A stretch of 39,446 nt of DNA, taken from Faecalicatena fissicatena. GTDB lineage: Bacteria > Bacillota > Clostridia > Lachnospirales > Lachnospiraceae. Positions within the stretch are counted from its first letter, which is position 1. The number at the start of each line of letters is the position of its first letter. Position numbers and translations under genes: made by a program. The stretch lies in NCBI GenBank assembly GCA_001028025.1, contig LDAQ01000043.1:1-39446 (forward strand). The letters run 5' to 3'. Shown piece after piece: positions 1 to 8,648 of the stretch. The notes beneath the pieces were generated by a model. It had not been told where the DNA came from and searched no databases. It saw only the letters and a program-made list of their open reading frames with translations.

Positions 1-849
1 CCGACTATGGTGCGTTTACGATAACTTTGCTGAATACAACGAAAAAAGTGTACAGTTATATAATGCCATCCATGAATACAAGGATGCCGGATACAGTAAA
101 AGAGTAATAGTTAAAATCGTGCATTGTGGAAGGAACACCGTCACAAAGTATCTGAATGGAGATTATGAATCACTATGCCGTAAAGACTTTCGTAGTGGAA
201 TGGGTCAGTTTTATGATGAGATAGAAAAGGCATACACAGTCCTAAAGTGTTCCCTGCTGGCACCAGCAGAAAAGACGTCTACCGCAATCTGCTCACGAAA
301 GGCTATCAGGGCGGACAGACAGCGGCTTATGACTACATGAATAAAATCATAGAGCGGTTTCATATAGATATTGCAGTTTATAAAAGCGCTTCCGCAGAAT
401 CATTCCAGAAGAAAAAGAAACTCCAGGAGTATGATTATCTGTCAAGGAGCGGAGTGTTCCGTTTCCTATGGATGAACATGGAGATCACTGTAAAGCACAA
501 AGTATATTTAATGGAGAACTACTCTGAACTACGGGAACTACTTGCCTGTATACGTGAATTCCGGGAAATATATCAGCACAAAAATATGCCACTCCTCTAT
601 CTCTTCATTGAGAAATACAAAAACTCAAACCTAAAAGAAATCGCTCGTTTTGCAAAAGGCTTGGAAAAGGATCTTTCCGCTATTGAAAATTCAGTATCCA
701 GTCCATTATCGAACGGATTTGTTTAAGGAACAAACAGTAAATTAAAAATGGTAAAGCGAACCATGTATGGGCGGTGTAACAAGTTCAGAATCGCCCGGAA
801 TACTCACAAGTCTTTGCTGGCGGCGAAACTGACGTACTCAGGAGGTTAG
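1..849 (+). pseudogene. Degenerate ISL3-type transposase (5' end outside window)
   Basis: Remains of a DDE transposase of the kind annotated ISL3 (IS204/IS1001/IS1165 group). The reading frame is open from base 2 in frame 2 and includes a helix-turn-helix-like stretch (GRNTVTKYL, about 125-160). Near 240-250 it must shift to frame 1, where the match continues to codon 723. At 724-726 there is an in-frame TAA exactly where the family motif SNGxVEG places its glutamate, so the tail reads SNGFV-stop-GTNSKLK. Frame 1 then stays open to a TAG ending at 849 (MVKRTMYGRCNK...LLAAKLTY). With one frameshift and one nonsense codon the gene must be dead. Family assignment is by remembered motifs, not by search. 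The start and the left IS end lie outside the window. Confidence 0.8.
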
Positions 850-1137
850 GATAACGGAAAAATGCGGAAGAACCCCTTAAAACGGAACTGTGGTTTCCAT
901 AGTCCGGACAGGCGGTGTAATCAGCCCCGGATTACTCAGATGGCTATACATATGTCTCAGCATCCCTGCCCGCGCCCGGATACCAAAGGATAATTCTATT
1001 GAAATGGGCCTAACCGCAATGGCAGAAGTTTTCTGTCAGCAGCTGAATGCCCCTGTATGTGGACCGTAAGCGTAGGATAATTTTGCGCTTACTTTCTAGA
1101 TGCCTCTACACTATAGTCACTATGACTTGTCGCCACT
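850..1137. other. Non-coding remnant between transposase wreck and flippase gene
   Basis: No convincing gene in about 290 bases. It contains a partial repeat of a segment in the transposase tail: GGCGGTGTAA followed by a CCCGGA(A/T)TACTCA motif occurs at about 769-805 and again at 911-938. The second copy can fold as GTAATC/GATTAC (917-922 with 930-935). A small palindrome AGTCA-cta-TGACT lies near 1115-1128. This probably includes the right end of the insertion sequence, but no terminal repeat can be fixed because the left end is missing. Confidence 0.5.
1066..1092. repeat. Short inverted repeat, possible terminator or IS end
   Basis: GTAAGCG (1066-1072) and CGCTTAC (1086-1092) form a 7-bp stem that wobble pairs could lengthen. 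It lies about 45 bases beyond the stop codon of the minus-strand flippase gene and also downstream of the plus-strand transposase. The plus side is followed by a short TTTCT and the minus side has no T-run, so it is at best a weak terminator. It could also be part of an insertion-sequence end. Confidence 0.3.
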
Positions 1138-2547
1138 TTATTTCTTTCGTAAAACTTTAAATAAATCTTCCCTATACATAACTCCATATATAGCAATCAC
1201 AATTACTGCCAGAATTAAACATATCACATGATTTTTGAGTAAGACCAATCTCCATACTAAACTAAAACCTATAAATAATATCACACAAAAATAGAATTTG
1301 ATCGAAACACATACCAATTGCATCTTACTTAGAACAATGATTACACCGACAATTGCAACAACATATCCTAAAAATGTACCTATAGCAGCCCCTTCAATTC
1401 CTATCATTGGTATAAACAACGCATTAATAACAACATTGGTTATCGCTCCAATTCCCAATATAATAACGCTTGGCCAAGTTTTCTTAATTACTAAAAACTG
1501 GTTCACAACCACCTGATATAACATCAGTAATAAAGGAGCTACAAATAAATATGGCATAACAATATATCCTGACAGATACTCCTCGGAAAACAACAGTTTA
1601 AATACAATTTTACTAAGTGAGGCCATTACCATTCCTGTTGAAAATGTAATTATTCCTAGGTATTCAAAAATATTAGAAGTCATTTTAACCTGGTCATCGT
1701 CTTTCATGGTTGAAAAAGCAAAAAACTGCCAACCGCCTGCAAATGCAGTATAAATGAGCTGGCTGATCTGTCCAATCTTTGCACCTACTGCATAAATACC
1801 ATTCCACTCGGTACCTATCAACTTAGATATCATCAGCCGGTCTGATGAATTAAATATCCAATAAACCAAAAAATTTGGAACTAAAGGTAATGCAATAATT
1901 AGCATGTCTTTCAAATATCTCTTATTTATTTTAAAGCTGAACCATTTACGATTTAGAACAATAAAAATAATCTCCACAGATAATGCAGCCAAAATAGAAG
2001 CTAATGGCAAAGCTATTATATAATAACCTTTTAGTAATAATGGTATAGATATACCATAAGATATTAGTGGGCTCAAAAAATTAGTAACAAGATAAATTTT
2101 ACGTTGATTCCTCATACGTGTCGGTGCTGAGACAATAGAATTTGTCGACCCTATTAGTATACTCATTGCAGAAAGGCACAACAAATTAGCATATTTCCTA
2201 TCACTAAAAAAAACTGCAGCAAGTGGCTTTCTAAATATTATCATGACTATAAAAATTATTGCCGAAGTAATAAATGTAAATGTCAGCGCAGTTGAGCAAA
2301 TATCTTTTTTATATGCCTGACTGCCCTTCTCAAAAAACATACGGAATAGAGCATCATACATCCCCATTATTGCAAGCGCCTGGCCAAAAGAAACTACTAC
2401 TGTAGATATATCATTTAACCCAAAATAGAATGTATTAGGCATTAGTCGAGTGACAACTGGTAGCATAATAAACGGAACGATTTTACTAATCATTCCGCCT
2501 AATCCATACACCAAGAAATTCTCTATAAAAAGTTTAAGTCTATTCAT
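1138..2547 (-). CDS. wzx: Polysaccharide flippase, Wzx / MATE-like family (distal copy)
   Basis: A 469-residue multi-spanning membrane protein of the oligosaccharide-flippase (MOP/PST) superfamily, expected to move undecaprenyl-diphosphate-linked repeat units across the membrane. The N-terminus (FLVYGLGGMISKIVPFIMLP) is typical of the family, about 12 hydrophobic segments follow, and the length is usual. The ATG at 2547 has GGAAG six bases upstream and starts right after the stop of the acetyltransferase gene, so the two are co-transcribed. This is the last gene of the polysaccharide array and the second flippase in the window; the other is at 15869-17338 and clearly differs in sequence. The very AT-rich composition matches the distal cassette. 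Family confident, substrate unknown. Confidence 0.88.
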   Translation of the reverse strand: MNRLKLFIENFLVYGLGGMISKIVPFIMLPVVTRLMPNTFYFGLNDISTVVVSFGQALAIMGMYDALFRMFFEKGSQAYKKDICSTALTFTFITSAIIFIVMIIFRKPLAAVFFSDRKYANLLCLSAMSILIGSTNSIVSAPTRMRNQRKIYLVTNFLSPLISYGISIPLLLKGYYIIALPLASILAALSVEIIFIVLNRKWFSFKINKRYLKDMLIIALPLVPNFLVYWIFNSSDRLMISKLIGTEWNGIYAVGAKIGQISQLIYTAFAGGWQFFAFSTMKDDDQVKMTSNIFEYLGIITFSTGMVMASLSKIVFKLLFSEEYLSGYIVMPYLFVAPLLLMLYQVVVNQFLVIKKTWPSVIILGIGAITNVVINALFIPMIGIEGAAIGTFLGYVVAIVGVIIVLSKMQLVCVSIKFYFCVILFIGFSLVWRLVLLKNHVICLILAVIVIAIYGVMYREDLFKVLRKK

Positions 2548-2549
2548 TC

Positions 2550-3083
2550 TTATCTTCCGCTCTCATTTATTAATAAGTCTGCAAATTCATTTTCCAATAA
2601 AGCCAACCAGATTAAATTTTCAAAATTGCCACTTTTGTTTTTAACATGATCCAGAAAAATACCTTCATTTCTAAAACCTATCTTGTTATAAAATTTCTGA
2701 GCTCTAATATTACTGCTTCTAACATATAAATATACCTTATGCAATTTCAGTTCATTAAAAGCCAATTTTAAAATTTCAATTGTGGCAAACCTTGCTGCAC
2801 CGCTCCCTATTGCACCCTGCTTCAGAACAATAGCATATTCAGCATTACTATCTATACTTGAAATGTTTTTCAAACTAATTGTACCCAAGTACTCATCATC
2901 GTCTGTACAAATTGCACGATTTAATGTTACACTCTCGTCATCATTAGATTTTTTAATAAAATGAAGGCAATCTTCCATTTTCATATGCATAAAATCTGCA
3001 GCCATATTCTCTACAACATCCTTATCATGCATCCAATCTAACATATAATTGGCATCTTTTTCTTTTAATCTTCTTAAATACAT
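2550..3083 (-). CDS. GNAT-family acetyltransferase, probable amino-sugar N-acetyltransferase
   Basis: 177 residues of the RimJ/RimL-type GNAT fold. Visible features are the N-terminal MYLRRLKEKDA strand and helix, an acetyl-CoA pyrophosphate loop around residues 89-98 (KQGAIGSGAA), N125 in the SSNIRAQK helix, and the FYNKIGF motif at 131-137. It sits directly after the ketoisomerase and aminotransferase genes (11-base gap), so by context it would acylate the 3-amino group of the dTDP-3-amino-3,6-dideoxyhexose they make. Known enzymes for that step in Fuc3NAc and Qui3NAc pathways are often hexapeptide-repeat proteins, and one is encoded at 5751-6386. The division of labour between the two acetyltransferases is therefore open. 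The start ATG is preceded by AAAGG at good spacing. Confidence 0.8.
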   Translation of the reverse strand: MYLRRLKEKDANYMLDWMHDKDVVENMAADFMHMKMEDCLHFIKKSNDDESVTLNRAICTDDDEYLGTISLKNISSIDSNAEYAIVLKQGAIGSGAARFATIEILKLAFNELKLHKVYLYVRSSNIRAQKFYNKIGFRNEGIFLDHVKNKSGNFENLIWLALLENEFADLLINESGR

Positions 3084-3094
3084 AGTAGTTACCT

Positions 3095-4192
3095 TTACTC
3101 GAATTTATTAATTGATTCAATTACATATTGTATCTCTTCATCCGTCATTCCATAATACATTGGAATACTTAATTCTGTTGCTGAAATTTCTTCTGCAATC
3201 GGATATGCACCTTTTGGTATCTCCAGTTCTTGATATGCCTTTTGAAGATGTAATGGTATTGGATAATGTTTGTTAGTCCCAATCCCACCTTCTCCCAGAA
3301 ATCTTTCCAACCGATCCCTATCTTTACAACGAATAGCAAAAATATGCCATACTGGTTCAACATCGTCAATTACATTTGGCAAAATCACTTTAGGATTTGT
3401 AATTTCATTCATGTATCGTTGCGCTATTCTTTGTCTTTCTTTGTTCCATTTATCTAAGTATTTTAGTTTGATACATAGTAACGCTGCTTGTACTTCATCC
3501 AGTCTTGAATTGTTTCCTTGATATAGATGATTATATTTTTCAATAGAACCATAATTGCCAAGTGTCCTTATTATTTCTGCAAGTTTCTCTTCATCAGTTA
3601 TAACGGCTCCCGCATCTCCCAGTGCACCTAAATTTTTCCCGGGATAAAAACTAAATGCGGCGGCATTACCGAATTGCCCTATTTTTTTTCCTTTATATGT
3701 TGCTCCATGAGCCTGAGCACAATCTTCCACTAAAAATAAGTTATGCTTTTTAGCTATATCGCAAATAGTATCCATTTCTGCTGGCTGTCCATATAAATGA
3801 ACAACTATAATGGCTTTCGTTCGGGGAGTTATTTTCTCTTCTATCAACTCAGGATTAAAATTATATGTTTCAATCCTTGGTTCTACAAAAACAGGTGTCG
3901 CACCAGCGTATGATACTGCCAAAGCTGTTGCTATAAATGTATTAGAGGGAATAATCACTTCATCCCCCTTCGATATATTTAATGCTTTTAAACTTAGCAT
4001 TATAGCATCCAGTCCATTCCCACATCCTATGCAATATTTCCTATTTTGATAGCTCGCGAATGCCCCTTCAAACTTAGCACATTCTTCACCACTTATAAAC
4101 CACCCTTTCTCATAGACACATTTAAACTTATCTAGCATTTCGTCCATTATTTCTTTATGCATATAATCTACAGTAGAAAATGATATATTCAT
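3095..4192 (-). CDS. DegT/DnrJ/EryC1 aminotransferase, FdtB/QdtB-like
   Basis: 365-residue PLP-dependent sugar aminotransferase. The Schiff-base lysine is K186 in SFYPGKNLGALGDAG, the PLP-ring aspartate D157 in VEDCAQAHGA, and the substrate-side motif GCGNGLDA lies at 56-63. Length and layout are those of the enzymes that transaminate dTDP-3-keto-6-deoxyhexoses. The gene follows the cupin ketoisomerase gene at 4226-4630 and precedes the GNAT gene. This order is typical of dTDP-Fuc3NAc or dTDP-Qui3NAc biosynthesis (FdtA-FdtB or QdtA-QdtB), with galacto versus gluco product set by the isomerase. No rmlA or rmlB lies in the window, so dTDP-4-keto-6-deoxyglucose must come from elsewhere on the genome. 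The ATG has AAGGGGAG upstream. Confidence 0.9.
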   Translation of the reverse strand: MNISFSTVDYMHKEIMDEMLDKFKCVYEKGWFISGEECAKFEGAFASYQNRKYCIGCGNGLDAIMLSLKALNISKGDEVIIPSNTFIATALAVSYAGATPVFVEPRIETYNFNPELIEEKITPRTKAIIVVHLYGQPAEMDTICDIAKKHNLFLVEDCAQAHGATYKGKKIGQFGNAAAFSFYPGKNLGALGDAGAVITDEEKLAEIIRTLGNYGSIEKYNHLYQGNNSRLDEVQAALLCIKLKYLDKWNKERQRIAQRYMNEITNPKVILPNVIDDVEPVWHIFAIRCKDRDRLERFLGEGGIGTNKHYPIPLHLQKAYQELEIPKGAYPIAEEISATELSIPMYYGMTDEEIQYVIESINKFE

Positions 4193-4225
4193 AAAATCTC
4201 GTCTCCCCTTTACTAGTAATCTTTC

Positions 4226-4630
4226 TTATTTCTTGGCATTTACAAAAGATATAAATTCATCATAATCGCGTATATAATCATTTTCATCATAAATTTCTGA
4301 CGCTAAAACCAACAAAACTGCATCTAGAGAAAAGTCAAACATTTCCCGCCAAATATCATTAGAAATATATAGTCCTTCATATGGTTTTTCTAAAGACACT
4401 ATTTTTTTTTCAATCCCGTTATCCATTAATATTTTACATGAACCATGTATGCAGATTAATATTTGTTCAAGAGATCTATGTGCATGTAGTCCTCTATGTA
4501 CCCCTTGCACAGTGTCATACATATAATAAACTCTTTTAATCTTAAATGGTATATCTTTAAATTCCTCTAATGCTACTAATTGACCTCGTTCATCTCCATG
4601 TTGTTGAAATGCATATTTTATTACCTGCAT
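4226..4630 (-). CDS. dTDP-4-keto-6-deoxyhexose 3,4-ketoisomerase, FdtA/QdtA/WxcM-like cupin
   Basis: 134 residues from the chosen start. This RmlC-type cupin converts dTDP-4-keto-6-deoxyglucose to a 3-keto isomer. Diagnostic features are DERGQLVALE near the N-terminus, IKRVYYMY, the histidine pair H49 and H51 in GLHAHRS, GSCKILMDNG, and the C-terminal YDENDYIRDYDEF. The frame is open eight codons further upstream (to 4654), but AGGGGA is ideally spaced for the ATG at 4630 and homologues begin near MQVIKYAF, so the internal start was taken. It is the first gene of the three-gene amino-sugar block, after a 140-base gap from the glycosyltransferase gene upstream. FdtA (galacto) and QdtA (gluco) cannot be told apart by eye. 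Confidence 0.88.
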   Translation of the reverse strand: MQVIKYAFQQHGDERGQLVALEEFKDIPFKIKRVYYMYDTVQGVHRGLHAHRSLEQILICIHGSCKILMDNGIEKKIVSLEKPYEGLYISNDIWREMFDFSLDAVLLVLASEIYDENDYIRDYDEFISFVNAKK

Positions 4631-4770
4631 ACATTTTCCCCTTTCTTTATTCAATAATAGGTCTATTATTATAATTAACCTATTGCTTTCATTTAGTGGA
4701 ATACAGCTAGTAAACTTATTATCCTTAAGGAATATTGGCTTAACTTTTTAATCAACGTCTTACCTTTATT
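4631..4770. other. AT-rich intergenic gap
   Basis: About 140 very AT-rich bases between the GT2 gene and the ketoisomerase gene. No ORF, no strong hairpin and no convincing promoter pair could be picked out by eye. It is the largest gap within the distal cassette and could hold an internal promoter for the amino-sugar block, but this is not supported by a clear motif. Confidence 0.3.
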
Positions 4771-5748
4771 TTATACCCTTGCGATTTCTAAAGCAACATC
4801 ACTAAATATTTCCTCTAGAAATAACATATCTTCTTTCCTTCTACTTTTAAGAAATAAATATACGGTTTTACGCATGTAATAAGATAAATTTTTTAATCCA
4901 TAATAAATTTTCACCAAATCATTATTTATCACTTTATTTTTTCGTTTAACTCTATCTCTAATAACTTTATTATTGTAATTTTCTAATAAATATTCATTAA
5001 ACCTTTGGTGGTCCTTCAACATTCGTGGGTTAATCTTTCCTGCAACTTTATTAGTAGATATTCCCGTACCAACTTCATAATATACTATAATTCTGTCAAA
5101 AAAATTGATTTTTTCCCCTTCTAATATAGCTAAAACTTGAATCAAATCCTCACAATAAGTAACTATTGACTCAATTTCTCTCAACTTATCATAAAAATAT
5201 TTTCTATTAAAAAACAAACTTGCCCCAGATATATAATCCTCATAAATAACCATATTTTTTACAATTTGCTTTCTATTGTCTTTTATATAGGGTAAAATGT
5301 CTTTAGGTGTAAACCAAGAAACCTCATCTATCGTAGTCTGAGAGGTTTTTCTAAAACCCTGTAAATTACCAAACGCTATCTTAACATTTTCATTTTCTGA
5401 GTATTCAACTATTTCGTGCAAGGTATATGCATTATATAAACAGTCCCCTGAGCCTAAACCCTTTATATATTTTCCTTGTGTATATTCAAGTGCCCTTAAG
5501 AAGTTTCTCACTGTCCCAACATTTTCTACATGTTCTATAATTTTATAATCCAAAAATTTTTTTGAATTAAAATACTCTCTGATCTCTTTAAAAAATTGTT
5601 TATCAGAACCATCATCTGCAATAATTATTTCGAATGAAGCATCTTTCTGTCTGATAAGCGATTCTAAAGTGCAATATATGCTTTCCAATGAACTATTATA
5701 GTTAAGAACTACAACACTAATCATTTTACTATAACAATACTCTATCAT
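4771..5748 (-). CDS. Glycosyltransferase family 2
   Basis: 325-residue GT-A fold glycosyltransferase, cytosolic face of the membrane. The nucleotide-binding strand SVVVLNYNSS (11-20) and the ADDGSD motif (44-49) are clear. The usual DxD position reads LGSGDCL (98-104), so the metal-binding motif is altered and only the final Asp is kept. The start at 5748 has AGAGGA about 12 bases upstream, inside the end of the preceding gene; homologues would also fit the internal Met9, which has no ribosome binding site. The acetyltransferase stop is two bases upstream, so translation is likely coupled. Donor and acceptor unknown; expected to add one sugar to the lipid-linked repeat unit. Confidence 0.85.
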   Translation of the reverse strand: MIEYCYSKMISVVVLNYNSSLESIYCTLESLIRQKDASFEIIIADDGSDKQFFKEIREYFNSKKFLDYKIIEHVENVGTVRNFLRALEYTQGKYIKGLGSGDCLYNAYTLHEIVEYSENENVKIAFGNLQGFRKTSQTTIDEVSWFTPKDILPYIKDNRKQIVKNMVIYEDYISGASLFFNRKYFYDKLREIESIVTYCEDLIQVLAILEGEKINFFDRIIVYYEVGTGISTNKVAGKINPRMLKDHQRFNEYLLENYNNKVIRDRVKRKNKVINNDLVKIYYGLKNLSYYMRKTVYLFLKSRRKEDMLFLEEIFSDVALEIARV

Positions 5749-5750
5749 TA

Positions 5751-6386
5751 CTACTTAACATCCTCTAATTTTTTTATCAACCTAGCTGGAACTCCTGCAA
5801 CAACACAATTATCATTAATATCTTTTGTTACTACCGCATTTGCTCCAATAATTGCGTTATTACCAACCTGTACTCCTGGTAAAATACACACATTATCGCC
5901 AATCCATACATTATCTCCTATTGTTACTTTTCCTTTCGAAAATAATTCCCGCTCAATTGGAGGGACTCCCATGTCTATTGCTTCAATTTTTCCATGTGAA
6001 TGATCAGATATATATACATTCTTTCCAGTTAATAAATTATCTCCTATCATTATTTCGTTAATCGCTGTTATATGACACCCCATCCCTAAATGTGCGTTAT
6101 TCCCTATTATAATTTGAGGTTCAAATTCAATCCCAGCATATTTTTCCCAACACTGTAAGATAAGATCTGGATCAGCCGAAAAATTATTACCTACTGAAAT
6201 AAATTCCTCACCTTTAATTATAGCCGGGAAAAAAATTCTAGGATTCGAACCGCAATTTTCAAATTTTCTAACTTTATATTGTGTCTTTATTCTTCTCTTT
6301 ATTATTTGCAACATATCAAAAAATTCTTCCACATATAAATATGAAAAAGCTTTTATAAACCATGACCCTATTTTATTTTCTCCCAT
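5751..6386 (-). CDS. Left-handed beta-helix (hexapeptide) acyltransferase, WcaF/MaaA-like
   Basis: 211 residues with hexapeptide-repeat strands (I/V-G-x-x-x) from about 62 to 190, e.g. IIIGNNAHLGMG, IMIGDNLLTG, VTIGDNVWIGDN and VQVGNNAIIGAN. The probable catalytic His129 lies in ISDHSHG, as in maltose and galactoside O-acetyltransferases. The C-terminal cap VVAGVPARLIKKL is the standard family ending. It most likely O-acetylates a sugar of the polysaccharide; N-acetylation of the 3-amino sugar made by the downstream genes is an alternative. The start ATG has AGGGAG six bases upstream. A 55-base AT-rich gap separates it from the GT-C gene. Confidence 0.87.
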   Translation of the reverse strand: MGENKIGSWFIKAFSYLYVEEFFDMLQIIKRRIKTQYKVRKFENCGSNPRIFFPAIIKGEEFISVGNNFSADPDLILQCWEKYAGIEFEPQIIIGNNAHLGMGCHITAINEIMIGDNLLTGKNVYISDHSHGKIEAIDMGVPPIERELFSKGKVTIGDNVWIGDNVCILPGVQVGNNAIIGANAVVTKDINDNCVVAGVPARLIKKLEDVK

Positions 6387-6441
6387 ATTTAACTCCCTAG
6401 CACTGAATACTTTTTATTAAAGTTAAAGCAATATTATAATT

Positions 6442-8646
6442 CTAATCTATATATTTTATAACAATATCTTTAACTTTAATCTTCTGACTTGTACTATTTT
6501 CTGTTACAAACTCAACATTTTCACAATCATATGGAATTGTTACTTGATATTTGACTTTATGACTTTGTTGCTCCAACATTTCAATTTTGAATTTAACCTC
6601 GCCATATTCGGTAACACATGTAAAATCCGCCAAATCCAAGTTCTTTCCTGAAATCACAACACTGTATTCCCCTTTTGGTAAAGTTACATACGGACCATAC
6701 TCTACACCATCCTTACCTAAAACAATATTACCTTGATCATCCACCTTACCTTCTTCGGTATACAATAATATTGATGAGTCATAAACCCAAGAATTCAAAT
6801 CATTTAATTTGTACCCGGATTCTTCAAATAATTTTTTATATTTATCTCCTTTGACAACAACAATTTCATCCTCATCAAGTCTACAATATTTATAGTCTTC
6901 TGAATACTTTTTCATATCTCCTGGCACAAGATAAGATAAGAAAATTATTGCATTATCAATATCTTTTTCAGGTTCTTCTAATATTACTGATTTATCCCTT
7001 AAAAGAAATTGAAGTGCATAAGGAACTCTTTTGTTTATGTTCTCTCCCATATATATATACTCTATTTCATCGTTTAAAGTCTCGTTATTTAAAAACATTT
7101 CATATGTCTTATCTAATTGTCCGTATACAAAATCAGAATAACCTTGATCAAATATTAGCGCAATAAATGAATATTGATAAATGATTCCTACCGCTATTAA
7201 TGTAATTGCTAACCCTATTTTCTTTTTTATGATTCTTATTAATAAAAGAAAGAGTATAATTACAGCAAAAAAAGCCCATATATAATTTTTAAAATACATT
7301 GGCTCATGCCAATTTGTTTCATAATTTAGTGGATATAATACTCTCCAAGCATCTAAGATATCCCCACCATATGACGCTTGATAGTAAATAAAAGATCGAA
7401 ATGCATACAAACTAATACAGACAAATGAAATTAAAGTAATTATTGAATATTTTTTTAGATTTACACTTTTTTCTAAAAGCCATACAAATAAAGCTAATAA
7501 TATAGGTCCCCAATAAATATCGAAATATCTTGGATACATATACATACTCATTGTGACATCTTCTTGTCTCGCAATGACAGCATAGGTCATATTTAATACT
7601 CCATGTCCCAATAATGATGCAGCTAATCCAGAAACAGCAAATAATGCTAAACAAAACACCCCATTTTGTTTTTCAATTTTTCTATCAATAAATAATTTCT
7701 TAATTAGATCTATAACTTTTCCAATTACTATCCAGCAGGCAAAAATTAGCATGCCAAAACTAGATACGCCTATTGCATAAATATTCCCGGAAACAATATC
7801 TAAAAAACCTCTTAAACCGTCAAAACTAAATCTCTTAATATCTGTTTCATTATTAGTTAGCTTTTCACCAACCATTGAAATACTATTAATTAATGTCCCA
7901 CCATCCTTTGGTTGGAATAAATATTGCTGTATTAAGTTAACTAATAAACCATAACCAATAAATGCAAATATAATCCCACAAACAAACATTGGTATATTTA
8001 TAATACATCTTTTACTAAAAATAGCATACATAATAACTACAAAAATAACAGCGGCTACTATAATTAAACCACGAGTATGAGAAACTAGTCCTAGCCATAA
8101 AAGAACAATAATAAATAGAGTATATATTTTTTTCTTTTCTTGCTTCTCACATAATAAAAACAATAAATATGATATCGACCATACGACGAAACTTAATGCA
8201 AATTCATTCATTACATTGCTATTGCGCCATCCCGTCATAAAACCACATGCTATTGCGCCAATAAAACATAAAAATGAATTGCCATCAACATATTTTGCGA
8301 GGATTTTATAGGCGTATATGGTAGATACTCCAGATATTAACGTCACAAGAAATAGCATACATTGATATAATATTAATGAATTTTTTATAAACAAAAATAA
8401 CGGTGTGAAGATCAATCCAGGAATCACTCCATAGTAAGCCCCTAGATTATTCCATATCCCACTCCAATCACATCCACTGATTTTAGCTGCAGCTGTAATA
8501 GCACCTAATTCATCTGGCACATAATGCAATGTCCCTACACATAAATTCAACAACGTTTGTATTAAAAGATATGTAAAAAAAACACTTATGCAACCATATT
8601 TATAAAAAAAGTGATTAACTTTTACTCTTATACATTGTGTCTTCAT
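6442..8646 (-). CDS. Large GT-C-like membrane glycosyltransferase with C-terminal beta domain
   Basis: 734 residues. About 11-12 hydrophobic segments run to residue ~505, followed by a hydrophilic, probably extracytoplasmic domain. The first external loop carries PDELGAITAAAKISG, matching the Asp-Glu signature of GT-C enzymes such as PMT and ArnT that use polyprenyl-phosphate sugars. Residues about 610-734 contain GPYVTLPKGEYSV and look like a beta-sandwich, carbohydrate-binding-type domain that the paralogue at 14003-15865 lacks. The two proteins share the loop motif AAK-x-x-G-x-DWSG, YYG shortly after it, and a YPRYF/YFRYY...GP segment. Likely role: adding a side-branch sugar outside the membrane. 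The start ATG has GAGG upstream inside the previous gene's end. Function is inferred from architecture. Confidence 0.72.
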   Translation of the reverse strand: MKTQCIRVKVNHFFYKYGCISVFFTYLLIQTLLNLCVGTLHYVPDELGAITAAAKISGCDWSGIWNNLGAYYGVIPGLIFTPLFLFIKNSLILYQCMLFLVTLISGVSTIYAYKILAKYVDGNSFLCFIGAIACGFMTGWRNSNVMNEFALSFVVWSISYLLFLLCEKQEKKKIYTLFIIVLLWLGLVSHTRGLIIVAAVIFVVIMYAIFSKRCIINIPMFVCGIIFAFIGYGLLVNLIQQYLFQPKDGGTLINSISMVGEKLTNNETDIKRFSFDGLRGFLDIVSGNIYAIGVSSFGMLIFACWIVIGKVIDLIKKLFIDRKIEKQNGVFCLALFAVSGLAASLLGHGVLNMTYAVIARQEDVTMSMYMYPRYFDIYWGPILLALFVWLLEKSVNLKKYSIITLISFVCISLYAFRSFIYYQASYGGDILDAWRVLYPLNYETNWHEPMYFKNYIWAFFAVIILFLLLIRIIKKKIGLAITLIAVGIIYQYSFIALIFDQGYSDFVYGQLDKTYEMFLNNETLNDEIEYIYMGENINKRVPYALQFLLRDKSVILEEPEKDIDNAIIFLSYLVPGDMKKYSEDYKYCRLDEDEIVVVKGDKYKKLFEESGYKLNDLNSWVYDSSILLYTEEGKVDDQGNIVLGKDGVEYGPYVTLPKGEYSVVISGKNLDLADFTCVTEYGEVKFKIEMLEQQSHKVKYQVTIPYDCENVEFVTENSTSQKIKVKDIVIKYID

Positions 8647-8648
8647 GA

